Part shown: piece by piece, positions 9,183 to 17,769 of the stretch | Layout of the letters: each line of letters opens with the position of its first letter | Position numbering within the stretch: position 1 is the first letter of the stretch | From: Candidatus Cetobacterium colombiensis | Lineage (GTDB): Bacteria; Fusobacteriota; Fusobacteriia; Fusobacteriales; Fusobacteriaceae | Assembly (NCBI RefSeq): GCF_033962415.1 | Contig: NZ_JAVIKH010000001.1 | Coordinates: 124,001-188,000 of the forward strand | Length of the DNA: 64,000 nucleotides | Reading direction: 5' to 3' | Notes under the pieces: generated by a model | What the model saw: only the letters and a program-made list of their open reading frames with translations | What the model was told of the DNA's origin: nothing | The model's database searches: none | Translations under genes and position numbers: made by a program

Positions 9183-10703
9183 TTAACTTAATTCTTCCGA
9201 GAATTTATAATTTGAATCTATTTCAGAAAATTCTTTATTATAGTTCTCCAAAGCTTTTTCCGTATATTTAAACCCTATTATAATTAAAGGAATATTTATA
9301 TAAACCATCATTATATTTGTTAAATCACTTATTATCCAGATATTATCTAACTCTGCTCCAGACCATACACAAGCTACTCCAAAAGGAATAAATAATAATG
9401 ACGATATTAATTTCATAGTATTTAAAAAAACCTTTTTTCTAGATATTTCTGTTGCAGAAACCTCTATAAATGCAATCATTCCAAGTATAGTTGAAAATGC
9501 AAACATCCCATAGCATAAAGAAACTAAAAATTGTATTGGTGTTTCTAAAGCTTGTGGAGAAAGAACCTTTAAAGAAGTTATGAAATATCCTAATTTATCA
9601 CTTTTTAAAGCCATAAAATCAAATCCTTCTAAGTTCCATACATTTGCAATTATAACTAAAAATCCTGAGATTGTACAAATAACAAAAGTATCAATAAAAA
9701 CTCCTAATGACTGAATAAATCCTTGTTCAACTGGATGCTTTGCATCTGCTGCTGCAGCGGCCATTGTCACTGTTCCTTGTCCTGCTTCATTTGACATTAA
9801 TCCTCTTTTTATTCCTTGTTGTAATGCAATTCCCATTGCTCCACCAAAAATTGCATCAGGACTAAAAGCTTGACTAAACACTGAAGTAAAAAAGTAAGGG
9901 ACCTTATCTAAATTTATAGCTATTAAAAATAAAGCTATTCCAAAATATAATACCGCCATTATTGGAACTATTAGATCTGTCACTGCTGCAACTCTTCTAA
10001 TTCCACCAAAAATTATAATAGTTGTTAAAACAATTATACTAATACCAATAACTATATATATCATATCTGTTCTTCCATAAGAATTTCCAGTAATTTGACT
10101 AGCAACTGATCCAAAAGCTGTGAACATATGAAATACCTGAGATGGTAAAGTAAATAAAGCATACAATATATAAGCTACAGCAATACTAAACCCAGCAATT
10201 TTACTATTATTTAGAAGTTTTCTTCCGTAGTAAGCTATTCCTCCTACGTAATCTTCTCCATTTTTTTCTTTAAATATTTGAGATAAAGTTGCTTCTACAA
10301 AGCTTGTAGCCATACCAAAGAAAGCACTCACCCACATCCAAAATAAAGCTCCTGGTCCTCCTGCTAAAACAGCTCCAGTTACTCCCATAATATTTCCAGG
10401 TCCAATTCTTGTAGCACTACTTAAAAGAAATGAAGCCATAGGAGAAATTCCTATTTTAGCTTTACTTCTTCTTTTCAAAATATTTACTCCTCTTTTAAAA
10501 TATCCAACTTGAACAAATTTTAGTTTAAATGAAAAATACATTCCACATCCCATTAATAATAAAATAGCTAATGAAAAATCTCCAATTATAGGAATATTTT
10601 TATAAAATTCAAAATTCCTAGGAAACTCCCACAATATATCCGTAATAGGATTTAAAAAACTAAAAACATCGTTTATTCTGCTTAAATTTACCACTGTTAT
10701 CAT
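9183..10703 (-). CDS. Alanine or glycine:cation symporter (AGCS family)
   Basis: A 506-residue inner-membrane sodium or proton symporter for alanine, glycine or a related amino acid. Diagnostic AGCS stretches are GPGNIMGVTGAVLAGGPGA, WVSAFFGMATSFVEATLSQ and GIKRGLMSNEAGQGTVTMAAA. It has about eleven membrane segments. The N-terminus is longer than usual by about 20 residues (it reads from an ATG preceded by GGAG). It is single and faces the other symporter gene. The exact substrate cannot be read from sequence. Confidence 0.9.
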   Translation of the reverse strand: MITVVNLSRINDVFSFLNPITDILWEFPRNFEFYKNIPIIGDFSLAILLLMGCGMYFSFKLKFVQVGYFKRGVNILKRRSKAKIGISPMASFLLSSATRIGPGNIMGVTGAVLAGGPGALFWMWVSAFFGMATSFVEATLSQIFKEKNGEDYVGGIAYYGRKLLNNSKIAGFSIAVAYILYALFTLPSQVFHMFTAFGSVASQITGNSYGRTDMIYIVIGISIIVLTTIIIFGGIRRVAAVTDLIVPIMAVLYFGIALFLIAINLDKVPYFFTSVFSQAFSPDAIFGGAMGIALQQGIKRGLMSNEAGQGTVTMAAAAADAKHPVEQGFIQSLGVFIDTFVICTISGFLVIIANVWNLEGFDFMALKSDKLGYFITSLKVLSPQALETPIQFLVSLCYGMFAFSTILGMIAFIEVSATEISRKKVFLNTMKLISSLLFIPFGVACVWSGAELDNIWIISDLTNIMMVYINIPLIIIGFKYTEKALENYNKEFSEIDSNYKFSEELS

Positions 10704-10722
10704 CTCCTATTTTTAGTAAATA

Positions 10723-10757
10723 AAAAACTACCATAGAAAAAATATATGGTAGTTTTT
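10723..10757 (-). terminator. Terminator after the NanM-like gene
   Basis: Perfect 13-bp stem AAAAACTACCATA / TATGGTAGTTTTT; the T run is on the minus strand. It ends the mutarotase gene ahead of the AGCS gene. Confidence 0.85.
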
Positions 10758-10799
10758 GCAAAATATGATAACATAGATAAATTTCAAAATCAAGGAATT

Positions 10800-11945
10800 T
10801 TAATTTTGAATTATTTTCCCTTCATAAATTCTTTCACTTCTAACTCCTGGCTTTATTTCTCCATTTATAGAGTAAATTGTATCGCCTATTTTAACTAATC
10901 CTTCTCCACAAGGTGCCATAAAAGGAACTTCCCCTATTGATCTCCAAGTATTATTTCTAGCATCATAAACTAGCATATCTTTATTCCAATTAAAATCTTG
11001 AGGATCTTTTGTAAAATATTCTTGTTTATATTTTTTCAATGCCTCTCCTTTTAATGATCCTAATTTTAAGTTTGCATCGTCCCAAATTTCTTTATTAAAT
11101 CCTCCTATAACTAACATTTGATTAGAATCTAATTTAACTGAACTTGCTCCTAAAACTGAGATTTCTTTTCCATTGATCTCTACATCTTTAACTTTCTCCC
11201 ATGTATTTTGAGCAAAATTATAAGCATAACCATCTGCAAAAGCTACTCCGGTTCCTCCTCCAAAAACGTATAATAAATTTTCCTTTCCATTATTTAATAC
11301 TTGTCCCACTGATTGACTTCTTTCTGTTCCCGGGAACATTTTTAATTCAGTTGTTTTTCCTGTTGATAAATTGTATTTATAAAAATTCTTACTATTTTTA
11401 CCTTCTTGTTTACCTGTAACAATATAGATATTGTCTTCATATAATGCCGCCACACCACTATGATAGTCAAATGGAAGTTTTCCTATTGTTTTAACCTCAA
11501 TATCATTTTTTTCCTTATTTAAAGTTATAAATAATACTTCATTTGACACTCCTGTTTGATAAGTTCCACCAATATAGTAGATTCCTTTTTCAGTAGAAAT
11601 TGTTGTTCCATAACCTATTTCTTTTGGTAATTTAGTATGTTTAACTAAATCCAATCCATTTTTTGTCTGCTTCATTAAATATAAATCTGAATACACAACC
11701 TTTTGTCCACCCTCAAGAACTGATTTATATGGAAAATTAGCTCCTCCTGCAACGATAACATATTCACCAATATTTCCAGCCAGTGGACCTGCTACTCCAT
11801 GTTGTTTTTCAAATCCTTTAGGCGTTGGTAAATCCTTTATATATCTCCACGATATATCTTCGTTTTTTTCAAACTTTGATTCCGTTGCCGAACATCCTGT
11901 TAAAAATAAAGTAACTAAAGATAAATTTAATACAATTTTTTTCAT
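10800..11945 (-). CDS. NanM-like cyclically permuted mutarotase, kelch lipoprotein
   Basis: A 381-residue exported protein with a lipobox at LTGC (Cys18) and a six-bladed kelch-type beta-propeller (repeated GG and YxxxxNxW elements such as EYVIVAGGANFPYKS, YVFGGGTGVAFADG, MLVIGGFNKEIW, YDARNNTWRS). It belongs with the YjhT/NanM N-acetylneuraminate epimerase and cyclically permuted mutarotase families, whose periplasmic members interconvert sialic acid anomers. Sialic acid as substrate is an inference from family only: no nan catabolic genes are adjacent. AGGAGG precedes the ATG. Monocistronic, with a clear promoter. Confidence 0.82.
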   Translation of the reverse strand: MKKIVLNLSLVTLFLTGCSATESKFEKNEDISWRYIKDLPTPKGFEKQHGVAGPLAGNIGEYVIVAGGANFPYKSVLEGGQKVVYSDLYLMKQTKNGLDLVKHTKLPKEIGYGTTISTEKGIYYIGGTYQTGVSNEVLFITLNKEKNDIEVKTIGKLPFDYHSGVAALYEDNIYIVTGKQEGKNSKNFYKYNLSTGKTTELKMFPGTERSQSVGQVLNNGKENLLYVFGGGTGVAFADGYAYNFAQNTWEKVKDVEINGKEISVLGASSVKLDSNQMLVIGGFNKEIWDDANLKLGSLKGEALKKYKQEYFTKDPQDFNWNKDMLVYDARNNTWRSIGEVPFMAPCGEGLVKIGDTIYSINGEIKPGVRSERIYEGKIIQN

Positions 11946-11976
11946 AAGTACCCCTCCTTTTTGTTTAACAATATTT

Positions 11977-12005
11977 TATATACTTTATAGTTTTTGTTTT
12001 GTCAA
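11977..12005 (-). promoter_or_regulatory. Promoter of the NanM-like gene
   Basis: On the minus strand TTGACA (12000-12005), 17-bp spacer, TATATA (11977-11982), about 30 bases upstream of the ATG. Confidence 0.65.
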
Positions 12006-12011
12006 ATTTTT

Positions 12012-12045
12012 TATAAAAAAAATTGCAACTAACATAGTTGCAATT
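12012..12045 (-). terminator. Terminator of the dhaKLM-dcyD operon
   Basis: Perfect stem AATTGCAACT / AGTTGCAATT with a 5-base loop, followed on the minus strand by a T-rich run. It lies just after the dcyD stop. Confidence 0.85.
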
Positions 12046-12051
12046 AAAATT

Positions 12052-13047
12052 TTATTTTTTTTTAAAATTAAACTGATTTTTTTTTGGAAATAACCCAAAT
12101 AATCCACCTGTGTGAACAAACAATATATTTTTAGTTTCTTTAAATTTATTTTTCTTTAATTCATTATATAATCCATACATAGCTTTTCCTGTATAAACCG
12201 GATCTAAAATTACGCCCTCATTTTTAGCTAAATTCCAGATAAAATCTAGTTCACTTTCATTACTTAAAGCATACCCCTCTCCTACATATCCATCAATTAT
12301 TTCTATACTTTCTAAATTTATTTTTTTAGAATTTTCTTTATTTAAATAATTTTTACTTTCTAAAATTATATTTTTTACTTTTTCTTCAAAAAATTCTGCA
12401 GTATCACATACATTAAATCCTAAAATTCTTTTTTTCCCATCTAAATAAAGATTATTTCCCATATGTATTCCTGCATACGTTCCTCCAGACCCAACAGCTA
12501 CTACAATTGTATCAAATTCTATCCCAACTTCTTTTTCATAGTCTAAAACTTCTTTTGCAAATTCAATATAACCTAAACTTCCAATTCCATTTGATGCTCC
12601 TTCTGGAATTATATATCCTTTTCTTCCATTTTGTAGTAACTCACTTTTTATATTCTCCATTATCTCTTCACGTTTATTACTATATTCATCAGAAGTTATA
12701 AATTTAATATCTGCTCCTAAAAGTTGATCTATCAAATAATTTCCATCAACTTCAGGTTCTTCATTTGTTCTTAATACCAATACTGATGATAATCCAACCT
12801 TTATTCCTGCAGCAACTGTTGATCTAGCATGATTTGACTGAATTCCCCCACAAGTAATTAATGTATCACATCCATTATCAATCGCTTCTTTTATTGAATA
12901 CTCTAATTTCCTAACTTTATTTCCAGATATTTCGGTTCCTGTTTGATCGTCTCTTTTAATGTAAATATTTACATTTAACTCCCTTGATATTTTTTTTAAT
13001 TTTTCAATTTTTGTGGGTAAGTTTGCAATACTAATTTTGTTCTCCAT
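12052..13047 (-). CDS. dcyD: D-cysteine desulfhydrase / ACC deaminase family
   Basis: A PLP-dependent enzyme (331 residues) of the D-cysteine desulfhydrase and 1-aminocyclopropane-1-carboxylate deaminase family, probably splitting D-cysteine to pyruvate, ammonia and sulfide. The PLP lysine is in SGNKVRKLEY. CGGIQSNHARSTVAA is the phosphate and substrate loop, VGSGGTYAG binds the cofactor phosphate, and DPVYTGKAMYGL and FVHTGGLFGLFP are typical of DcyD. It is the last gene of a unit with dhaK, dhaL and dhaM, 8 bases after dhaM. The link to dihydroxyacetone metabolism is not obvious. Activity on another D-amino acid is possible. Confidence 0.82.
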   Translation of the reverse strand: MENKISIANLPTKIEKLKKISRELNVNIYIKRDDQTGTEISGNKVRKLEYSIKEAIDNGCDTLITCGGIQSNHARSTVAAGIKVGLSSVLVLRTNEEPEVDGNYLIDQLLGADIKFITSDEYSNKREEIMENIKSELLQNGRKGYIIPEGASNGIGSLGYIEFAKEVLDYEKEVGIEFDTIVVAVGSGGTYAGIHMGNNLYLDGKKRILGFNVCDTAEFFEEKVKNIILESKNYLNKENSKKINLESIEIIDGYVGEGYALSNESELDFIWNLAKNEGVILDPVYTGKAMYGLYNELKKNKFKETKNILFVHTGGLFGLFPKKNQFNFKKK

Positions 13048-13055
13048 TTTACCTC

Positions 13056-13451
13056 CTAAACTTTTTTCATAAATTTTATTTCTTGAAGTTCATTTTTTAA
13101 ATCTTCTAATGTTAATTTTTCATCATTTATTGCCATAGCCATCAAGATACCTTCTACCAAAGGAGCATCCATTATTTTTATATTATGTTTGTTGTATCCA
13201 TCTTCTAAAAACTCTACAGCTAATTCTGCATTTAATATAGAACTGCCCAAATCTGCAAAAATAGCAACTCCATCCTTTGAATATGCCTTTTTTATTGCTT
13301 CTACAATAATTAATGGATCAGATCCAAGATAGTCTCCATTTGTTCCACTTCCATTAACAACTGGAAAATCATATTTTTTCATTTCATTACATAACTCTAT
13401 TACTTCATGAGCTAATCTTTTACTATGAGATATTACAACAAATCCTAACAT
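13056..13451 (-). CDS. dhaM: PTS-dependent dihydroxyacetone kinase, phosphotransferase subunit DhaM
   Basis: Cytoplasmic EIIA-mannose-like phosphocarrier of 131 residues that passes phosphate from PTS HPr to the ADP bound in DhaL. The active His is His9 in GFVVISHSKRLA; the GxxxGS loops (SGTNGDYLGSD, ADLGSSILNAE) match the family. Only the EIIA domain is present, as in Lactococcus, without the HPr and EI-like domains fused in E. coli. Its start overlaps the end of dhaL by 7 bases, indicating translational coupling. Confidence 0.93.
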   Translation of the reverse strand: MLGFVVISHSKRLAHEVIELCNEMKKYDFPVVNGSGTNGDYLGSDPLIIVEAIKKAYSKDGVAIFADLGSSILNAELAVEFLEDGYNKHNIKIMDAPLVEGILMAMAINDEKLTLEDLKNELQEIKFMKKV

Positions 13452-14068
13452 TTGTCCACCTGCTTCAAATTTTCACATATTGTATCTATAATAAAATATG
13501 AAGACATTGCACCAGGATCTAGGTGTCCAACACTTCTCTCTCCTAGATAACTTGCTCTTCCTTTTGTAGCTAACATATCTTTTGTTGATTCTACCCCTTT
13601 TTTAGCAGTTTCTTGAATCTTATTTAATAATAGTTTTAAATCTTCATTTTTGTTAGTTTTAAATATTCCAACCACTGGAACTATTGTATCTAACATAGTT
13701 TTTTCTCCACATTCAGCTTTTCCTCTCATTTTTATTCCATCTACCATCGCTTCTAAAGCCTTTAAAACTTCATCTCTATTTAATGTATCTACTCCTTTTA
13801 AACTTTGAGCTACTTTCATAAGTCCTGTTCCATATATAGCTCCAGAAGCTCCACCAACATTTGAAATTATTATCATAGCTATTTTATTAAATAAATCTGA
13901 ATAATTTAATTTTTTTAAATTTTCATTTTCAAATTTTATTTTTTCAAAACCTCTAGCTAAATTAACCCCATGATCACTGTCACCAATTTCTCTATCTAAT
14001 TCACTTAAATAATCTCTATTTTTAATAATTTTGTCAGCTACGTTATTTATTATCAATAATAAATCCAT
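13445..14068 (-). CDS. dhaL: Dihydroxyacetone kinase, ADP-binding subunit DhaL
   Basis: A 207-residue all-helical subunit that holds a permanently bound ADP and transfers phosphate from DhaM to dihydroxyacetone on DhaK. The nucleotide/Mg site is REIGDSDHGVNLARG (acidic residues around 26-32), and the loop GGASGAIYGTGL binds the phosphates. The C-terminal ATKGRASYLGERSVGHLDPGA is highly conserved in DhaL. It lies between dhaK (9-base gap) and dhaM (overlap). Confidence 0.94.
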   Translation of the reverse strand: MDLLLIINNVADKIIKNRDYLSELDREIGDSDHGVNLARGFEKIKFENENLKKLNYSDLFNKIAMIIISNVGGASGAIYGTGLMKVAQSLKGVDTLNRDEVLKALEAMVDGIKMRGKAECGEKTMLDTIVPVVGIFKTNKNEDLKLLLNKIQETAKKGVESTKDMLATKGRASYLGERSVGHLDPGAMSSYFIIDTICENLKQVDKC

Positions 14069-14077
14069 TTTTTCCTC

Positions 14078-15070
14078 CTAAAATGTTTTTAATGCAATTG
14101 TATCTGATTTATACTTTAATAACTCTTCAATTTCATCATCTAACTTTAAAATTGTAATTGAAAAGCCTCCCATGTCTAAAGATGTCATATAATTTCCCAC
14201 TAAAGTTTTTTCAATTGTTATATTTTTTTCTTTAAGTATATCTGCCACTCTATTATTTATAATGAATAATTCTATTAAAGTAGTTTCTCCCAATCCATTA
14301 ATTAAAACTGCAACTTTTTCTTTACCTATTTTAGATTCTAATAATATTTTTTCTAAAAGATAATCTACATGAGTGTTCGCATCTTTAAATTTTTCTCTAT
14401 GAGTTCCAGGTTCTCCGTGTATTCCTAATCCTATTTCAACTTCATCCTCTGGTAAATCAAAACTATTTTTTCCAGTAGTAAATACTGTACATGATTTTAA
14501 TGACATTCCCATGGTTTTTATATTTTCTACAACTTTATTACCTAATTTCTCAAGCTCCTCCAAAGAATATCCTTTTTCTGCTGCTGCTCCTAAAATTTTA
14601 TGTACAAATATTGTTCCAGCTATTCCTCTTCTTCCTACTGTATAAGTACTATTTTCTACAGCAATATCATCATCTACTATAACTTTCCCTACTTTTATCC
14701 CTTCTATCTCCGCCATTTCTGCTGCCATTTCAAAATTCATTATATCTCCACTATAATTTTTGATTATTAATACAACTCCTTTTCCTGAGTCTACAGCTTT
14801 TATAGCTTCATATACCTTATCTGCACTTGGCGATGTGAATACTTCACCAGCAACAGCAGCATCAAGCATTCCATAACCTACAAATCCTCCATGAGCTGGC
14901 TCATGTCCACTTCCTCCACCACTTATCAATGCAACTTTCTCAATTTTTTTATCTTTTCTTATAATAATTGGTAAGTCTTTTACATTTTCAATAGAATTTG
15001 GAAAAGCTTTTATCATCCCTAAAATCATTTCATTTACTATATCCTCTTTTTTATTGATAAGTTTTTTCAT
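14078..15070 (-). CDS. dhaK: Dihydroxyacetone kinase, substrate-binding subunit DhaK
   Basis: A 330-residue subunit that binds dihydroxyacetone covalently as a hemiaminal through a histidine. That residue is His218 in GLGIHGEPGTHR, the same number as in E. coli DhaK. SGGGSGHEPAHGGFVGYGML (51-69 region) is the signature loop. It is the first gene of dhaKLM-dcyD and is preceded by AGGAGG and a good promoter. With PTS-fed DhaM it directs dihydroxyacetone (from glycerol oxidation) into glycolysis. No glycerol dehydrogenase is in view. Confidence 0.95.
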   Translation of the reverse strand: MKKLINKKEDIVNEMILGMIKAFPNSIENVKDLPIIIRKDKKIEKVALISGGGSGHEPAHGGFVGYGMLDAAVAGEVFTSPSADKVYEAIKAVDSGKGVVLIIKNYSGDIMNFEMAAEMAEIEGIKVGKVIVDDDIAVENSTYTVGRRGIAGTIFVHKILGAAAEKGYSLEELEKLGNKVVENIKTMGMSLKSCTVFTTGKNSFDLPEDEVEIGLGIHGEPGTHREKFKDANTHVDYLLEKILLESKIGKEKVAVLINGLGETTLIELFIINNRVADILKEKNITIEKTLVGNYMTSLDMGGFSITILKLDDEIEELLKYKSDTIALKTF

Positions 15071-15106
15071 ATTTCTCCTCCTATTTTTAAGTGATTCTAA
15101 TATTTT

Positions 15107-15135
15107 TATATACTTTAACTTTTTTTATTTGTCAA
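15107..15135 (-). promoter_or_regulatory. Promoter of dhaKLM-dcyD
   Basis: On the minus strand TTGACA (15130-15135), 17-bp spacer, TATATA (15107-15112), 37 bases before the dhaK start. Confidence 0.65.
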
Positions 15136-15229
15136 ATTTAATAAAAGCTACTTATATCTTTGTAGGAATTTAATATTTTTTTCAGTAGAAAGTATTATAA
15201 ATAAGAATTAAATTTCAAGGAGGAATACA

Positions 15230-15460
15230 ATGGAATTAAATAAAATGGAAGCTTTAAAAATTTATAAACAATATTTTAATGATAATGAATTTGAAGATTT
15301 TTTAAAATTACCCTACATTGTTGAAGATTCTGATGATTTTAAAGACTACTACCCCGAAGGAACACCCAATCTATTCTCTAAGGAGACTACATCTCAATTT
15401 TTTACAGCATATAAACTAAATGAAGATCTTATTTCAGTTACACTTGAATCTAAAAAATAA
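15230..15460 (+). CDS. Small protein of unknown function
   Basis: A 76-residue, acidic, soluble protein with no signal peptide or membrane segment and no motif that I recognise. It contains aromatic and acidic clusters (YKQYFNDNEFEDFLK, DSDDFKDYYPEG). It is judged real because it has AAGGAGG at an ideal distance, its own upstream A/T-rich region, and a terminator directly after the stop. It stands alone between divergent dhaK and the convergent ABC ATPase gene. Confidence 0.7.
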   Translation: MELNKMEALKIYKQYFNDNEFEDFLKLPYIVEDSDDFKDYYPEGTPNLFSKETTSQFFTAYKLNEDLISVTLESKK

Positions 15461-15469
15461 AAAATTATA

Positions 15470-15503
15470 TAAAAGAGGTTGATCAAAAGACCAACCTCTT
15501 TTA
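15470..15503. terminator. Bidirectional terminator
   Basis: AAAAGAGGTTG pairs with CAACCTCTTTT around a loop that can form two extra pairs. It ends the small orphan gene and the convergent ATPase gene. Confidence 0.85.
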
Positions 15504-15510
15504 TAGTTTA

Positions 15511-16635
15511 TTAAATTGTTAAGTTTTTTTCTGTTTCCATATCAAATATATGACATTTATCCATTTCAAAATAGAATGTTTCTTTTTGATTAAAACTTGC
15601 ACCTGTAGATTTTTCAGCAGGTATTCTTGCTGTGTATTGAGTATCTCCTACAAAGAAATAGATAAATTCCTCGTTACCCATTTGCTCAACAATATTTACT
15701 CTTCCAACTAATGATGAATCCCCTTCTTTAGCTGTATTTTTATTTCCTACATTTTCTGGTCTTATTCCAAACCAAACATCTTTTCCTACTTGATTTTTAA
15801 CTTTTTCAGATTTTGATTTTGGTAACTCCAATTTATCTCCATTAGACAATTTAACTAATGTTTTATCCCCTTCTGAAATTAATGAAGCTTTTACTATATT
15901 CATTGCTGGTGATCCTATAAATCCTGCAACAAACTTATTTGCTGGAATATTATATAAATTTAAAGGTGTATCTACTTGCATAATTTTTCCATAGTTTAAA
16001 ACACAAATTCTATCACCCATTGTCATTGCTTCAACTTGATCGTGAGTTACGTAAATCATTGTTGCATTTTGTCCCTCTTCTTTTAATTGCTTATGAAGTT
16101 GAGTTATCCTTACTCTCATTGAAACTCTAAGTTTCGCATCTAAATTTGATAATGGTTCATCAAATAAAAATACTTCTGGCTTTCTTACAATAGCTCTTCC
16201 TACTGCAACCCTTTGTCTTTGTCCTCCTGACATTTCCTTTGGTTTTCTATCTAAAAGATCTGTTATTTCAAGCTTTTCTGCAGCTTCTTTAACTCTTCTA
16301 TCTATTTCATCTTTTGGTACTTTTGCCATTTTTAATCCAAAGGCCATATTATCATAAACAGTCATATGAGGATAAAGTGCATAGTTCTGAAAAACCATTG
16401 CAATTCCTCTATCTTTTGGAGGTAAGTCATTAACTAGCTTATCTCCTATGTAGATTTCTCCTCCTGTGATTTCCTCTAATCCTGCAACCATTCTAAGAGT
16501 AGTTGATTTTGCACATCCAGATGGTCCTACAAAAACCATAAATTCTCCATCTTTAATGTCTAAATCGATTCCATGCACTGCTTTAAATCCATTAGGGTAT
16601 TGTTTCTCAACTTTTTTTAATACTACTTCTGCCAT
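15511..16635 (-). CDS. ugpC: Sugar ABC transporter ATPase, UgpC/MsmX/MalK type (solo gene)
   Basis: A 374-residue ATPase of carbohydrate ABC importers. The start is the ATG at 16635, which has AAGGAGG 9 bases upstream; an in-frame ATG 17 codons earlier has no such site. Walker A is GPSGCAKST (37-45), with Ala42 where Gly is usual. The Q-loop (VFQNYALYPHMTV), signature (MSGGQRQRVAVGRA), Walker B (VFLFDEPLSNLDAK) and H-loop (VTHDQVEAMT) are normal. The C-terminal TOBE/MalK regulatory domain is complete. No permease or binding protein is adjacent, as for MsmX-type ATPases that serve several importers. Confidence 0.9.
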   Translation of the reverse strand: MAEVVLKKVEKQYPNGFKAVHGIDLDIKDGEFMVFVGPSGCAKSTTLRMVAGLEEITGGEIYIGDKLVNDLPPKDRGIAMVFQNYALYPHMTVYDNMAFGLKMAKVPKDEIDRRVKEAAEKLEITDLLDRKPKEMSGGQRQRVAVGRAIVRKPEVFLFDEPLSNLDAKLRVSMRVRITQLHKQLKEEGQNATMIYVTHDQVEAMTMGDRICVLNYGKIMQVDTPLNLYNIPANKFVAGFIGSPAMNIVKASLISEGDKTLVKLSNGDKLELPKSKSEKVKNQVGKDVWFGIRPENVGNKNTAKEGDSSLVGRVNIVEQMGNEEFIYFFVGDTQYTARIPAEKSTGASFNQKETFYFEMDKCHIFDMETEKNLTI

Positions 16636-16767
16636 ATTAATTCTTCCTCCTTGTTTTTTACTAAATCTGAGGCTATTATATAGCATATTTTTAAAAAATT
16701 CAACTATTTTGTTTAATTTTAATTCTTTTTTTACATTTTTTTTTACATTTTAACCGTTTTATATCAT

Positions 16768-17769
16768 TTAGTTAAAATAAAATATTGTTTTTGTATTATA
16801 TTTTAATTCATTATTATAAAGTTTGGCTTTTTCTGGCATAAAATTAAATACGTCTGGGTAATCTTGTGTTTCAAAACAAATGCCGTTATGTTTTTTATCT
16901 AAAAAATTTCCAGTATAAACTACAGCTACTGGCTCTGTCGTTTTTACTTTTATACTTCTCCCGCTTTCCTCATCTTTTAGTTCTATATCAAATTCAGAAT
17001 CTTTGGACAATTCAAAAGGATGATCAATTCCTCCACCAACAATCTTCACTTGTTCATGATTTGTTTCAAAGATATTTTCTAATTTTTCAAAAGTTTTAAA
17101 TTTTATAAAAGAATCTTCTCTCTCCATTTTTTGTGGAAGTGTTTCCTCATCAACCCACCCGTAACCTTTTGCATTTATTTTTAAAAGATTATTTTTTATT
17201 GTATTTTTTGCATCTCCACTTAAATTAAAATATGTATGATTTGTAAGATTTATATAAGTATCTCTATCACTTATTCCAGAATATTCTATTGTTAAAGTAT
17301 TTTTTTCAAGAATATATTTTACTTCAAAAACTACTTCTCCTGGGAAATTACTTTCTAAATGAGGACTCTTATATTTTAAAACTATTATTCCTTTTTCATC
17401 CAAAATACTTGCACTTCCAGACCAATTTTTTCTATTTAATCCTTTTGTTCCTCCATGTAAATTATTCCCACCATTATTTTTTTCAAGTTTATATGTTGAA
17501 TTGTTTATTTTTAAAATACCATCTTTTGTTCTACCAGCTACTCTTCCTACTATACATCCATAAAAAAATTCATCTTTTTCATATTCTTTTATAGTATTGT
17601 GTTTCAAAATTATATTTTCATACTTTTTATTTTTATCGGCTGTTTTTAACGTTGTTATTATTCCTCCTAAAGAAATAACTTCTAAATCAACAAATTCATT
17701 TTTTAAATTATACAAAACGATTTGTTCTCCTTCTGCTGTTTTTCCAAACTCACTAATCTTTAATTTCAA
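16768..17769 (-). CDS. galM: Galactose mutarotase (aldose 1-epimerase)
   Basis: A 333-residue cytoplasmic enzyme interconverting alpha and beta galactose, feeding GalK. Conserved blocks are GCIVGRVAGRTKDG, NNGGNNLHGGTKGLNRKNW (with the catalytic-site His) and NLTNHTYFNLSGD, which supplies the second His. The catalytic Glu is near the end in GICFETQDYPD. It overlaps the upstream ROK regulator gene by 4 bases, so the two are co-translated, and it is divergent from galK-galT. Confidence 0.93.
   Translation of the reverse strand: MKLKISEFGKTAEGEQIVLYNLKNEFVDLEVISLGGIITTLKTADKNKKYENIILKHNTIKEYEKDEFFYGCIVGRVAGRTKDGILKINNSTYKLEKNNGGNNLHGGTKGLNRKNWSGSASILDEKGIIVLKYKSPHLESNFPGEVVFEVKYILEKNTLTIEYSGISDRDTYINLTNHTYFNLSGDAKNTIKNNLLKINAKGYGWVDEETLPQKMEREDSFIKFKTFEKLENIFETNHEQVKIVGGGIDHPFELSKDSEFDIELKDEESGRSIKVKTTEPVAVVYTGNFLDKKHNGICFETQDYPDVFNFMPEKAKLYNNELKYNTKTIFYFN

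Noticed and set aside
11201-11419. Open frame of 72 codons on the plus strand
   Set aside because: It is antisense to the NanM-like gene, lacks a ribosome binding site and has a composition typical of the opposite frame of an A/T-rich gene.
15511-16635. ABC ATPase as a pseudogene because of the Walker A change
   Set aside because: All other motifs and the full length are intact, and a Gly-to-Ala change at this position can be tolerated.
17289-17594. Open frame of about 100 codons on the plus strand
   Set aside because: It is antisense to galM, rich in Leu, Phe and Tyr as expected of a shadow frame, and has no translation signal.
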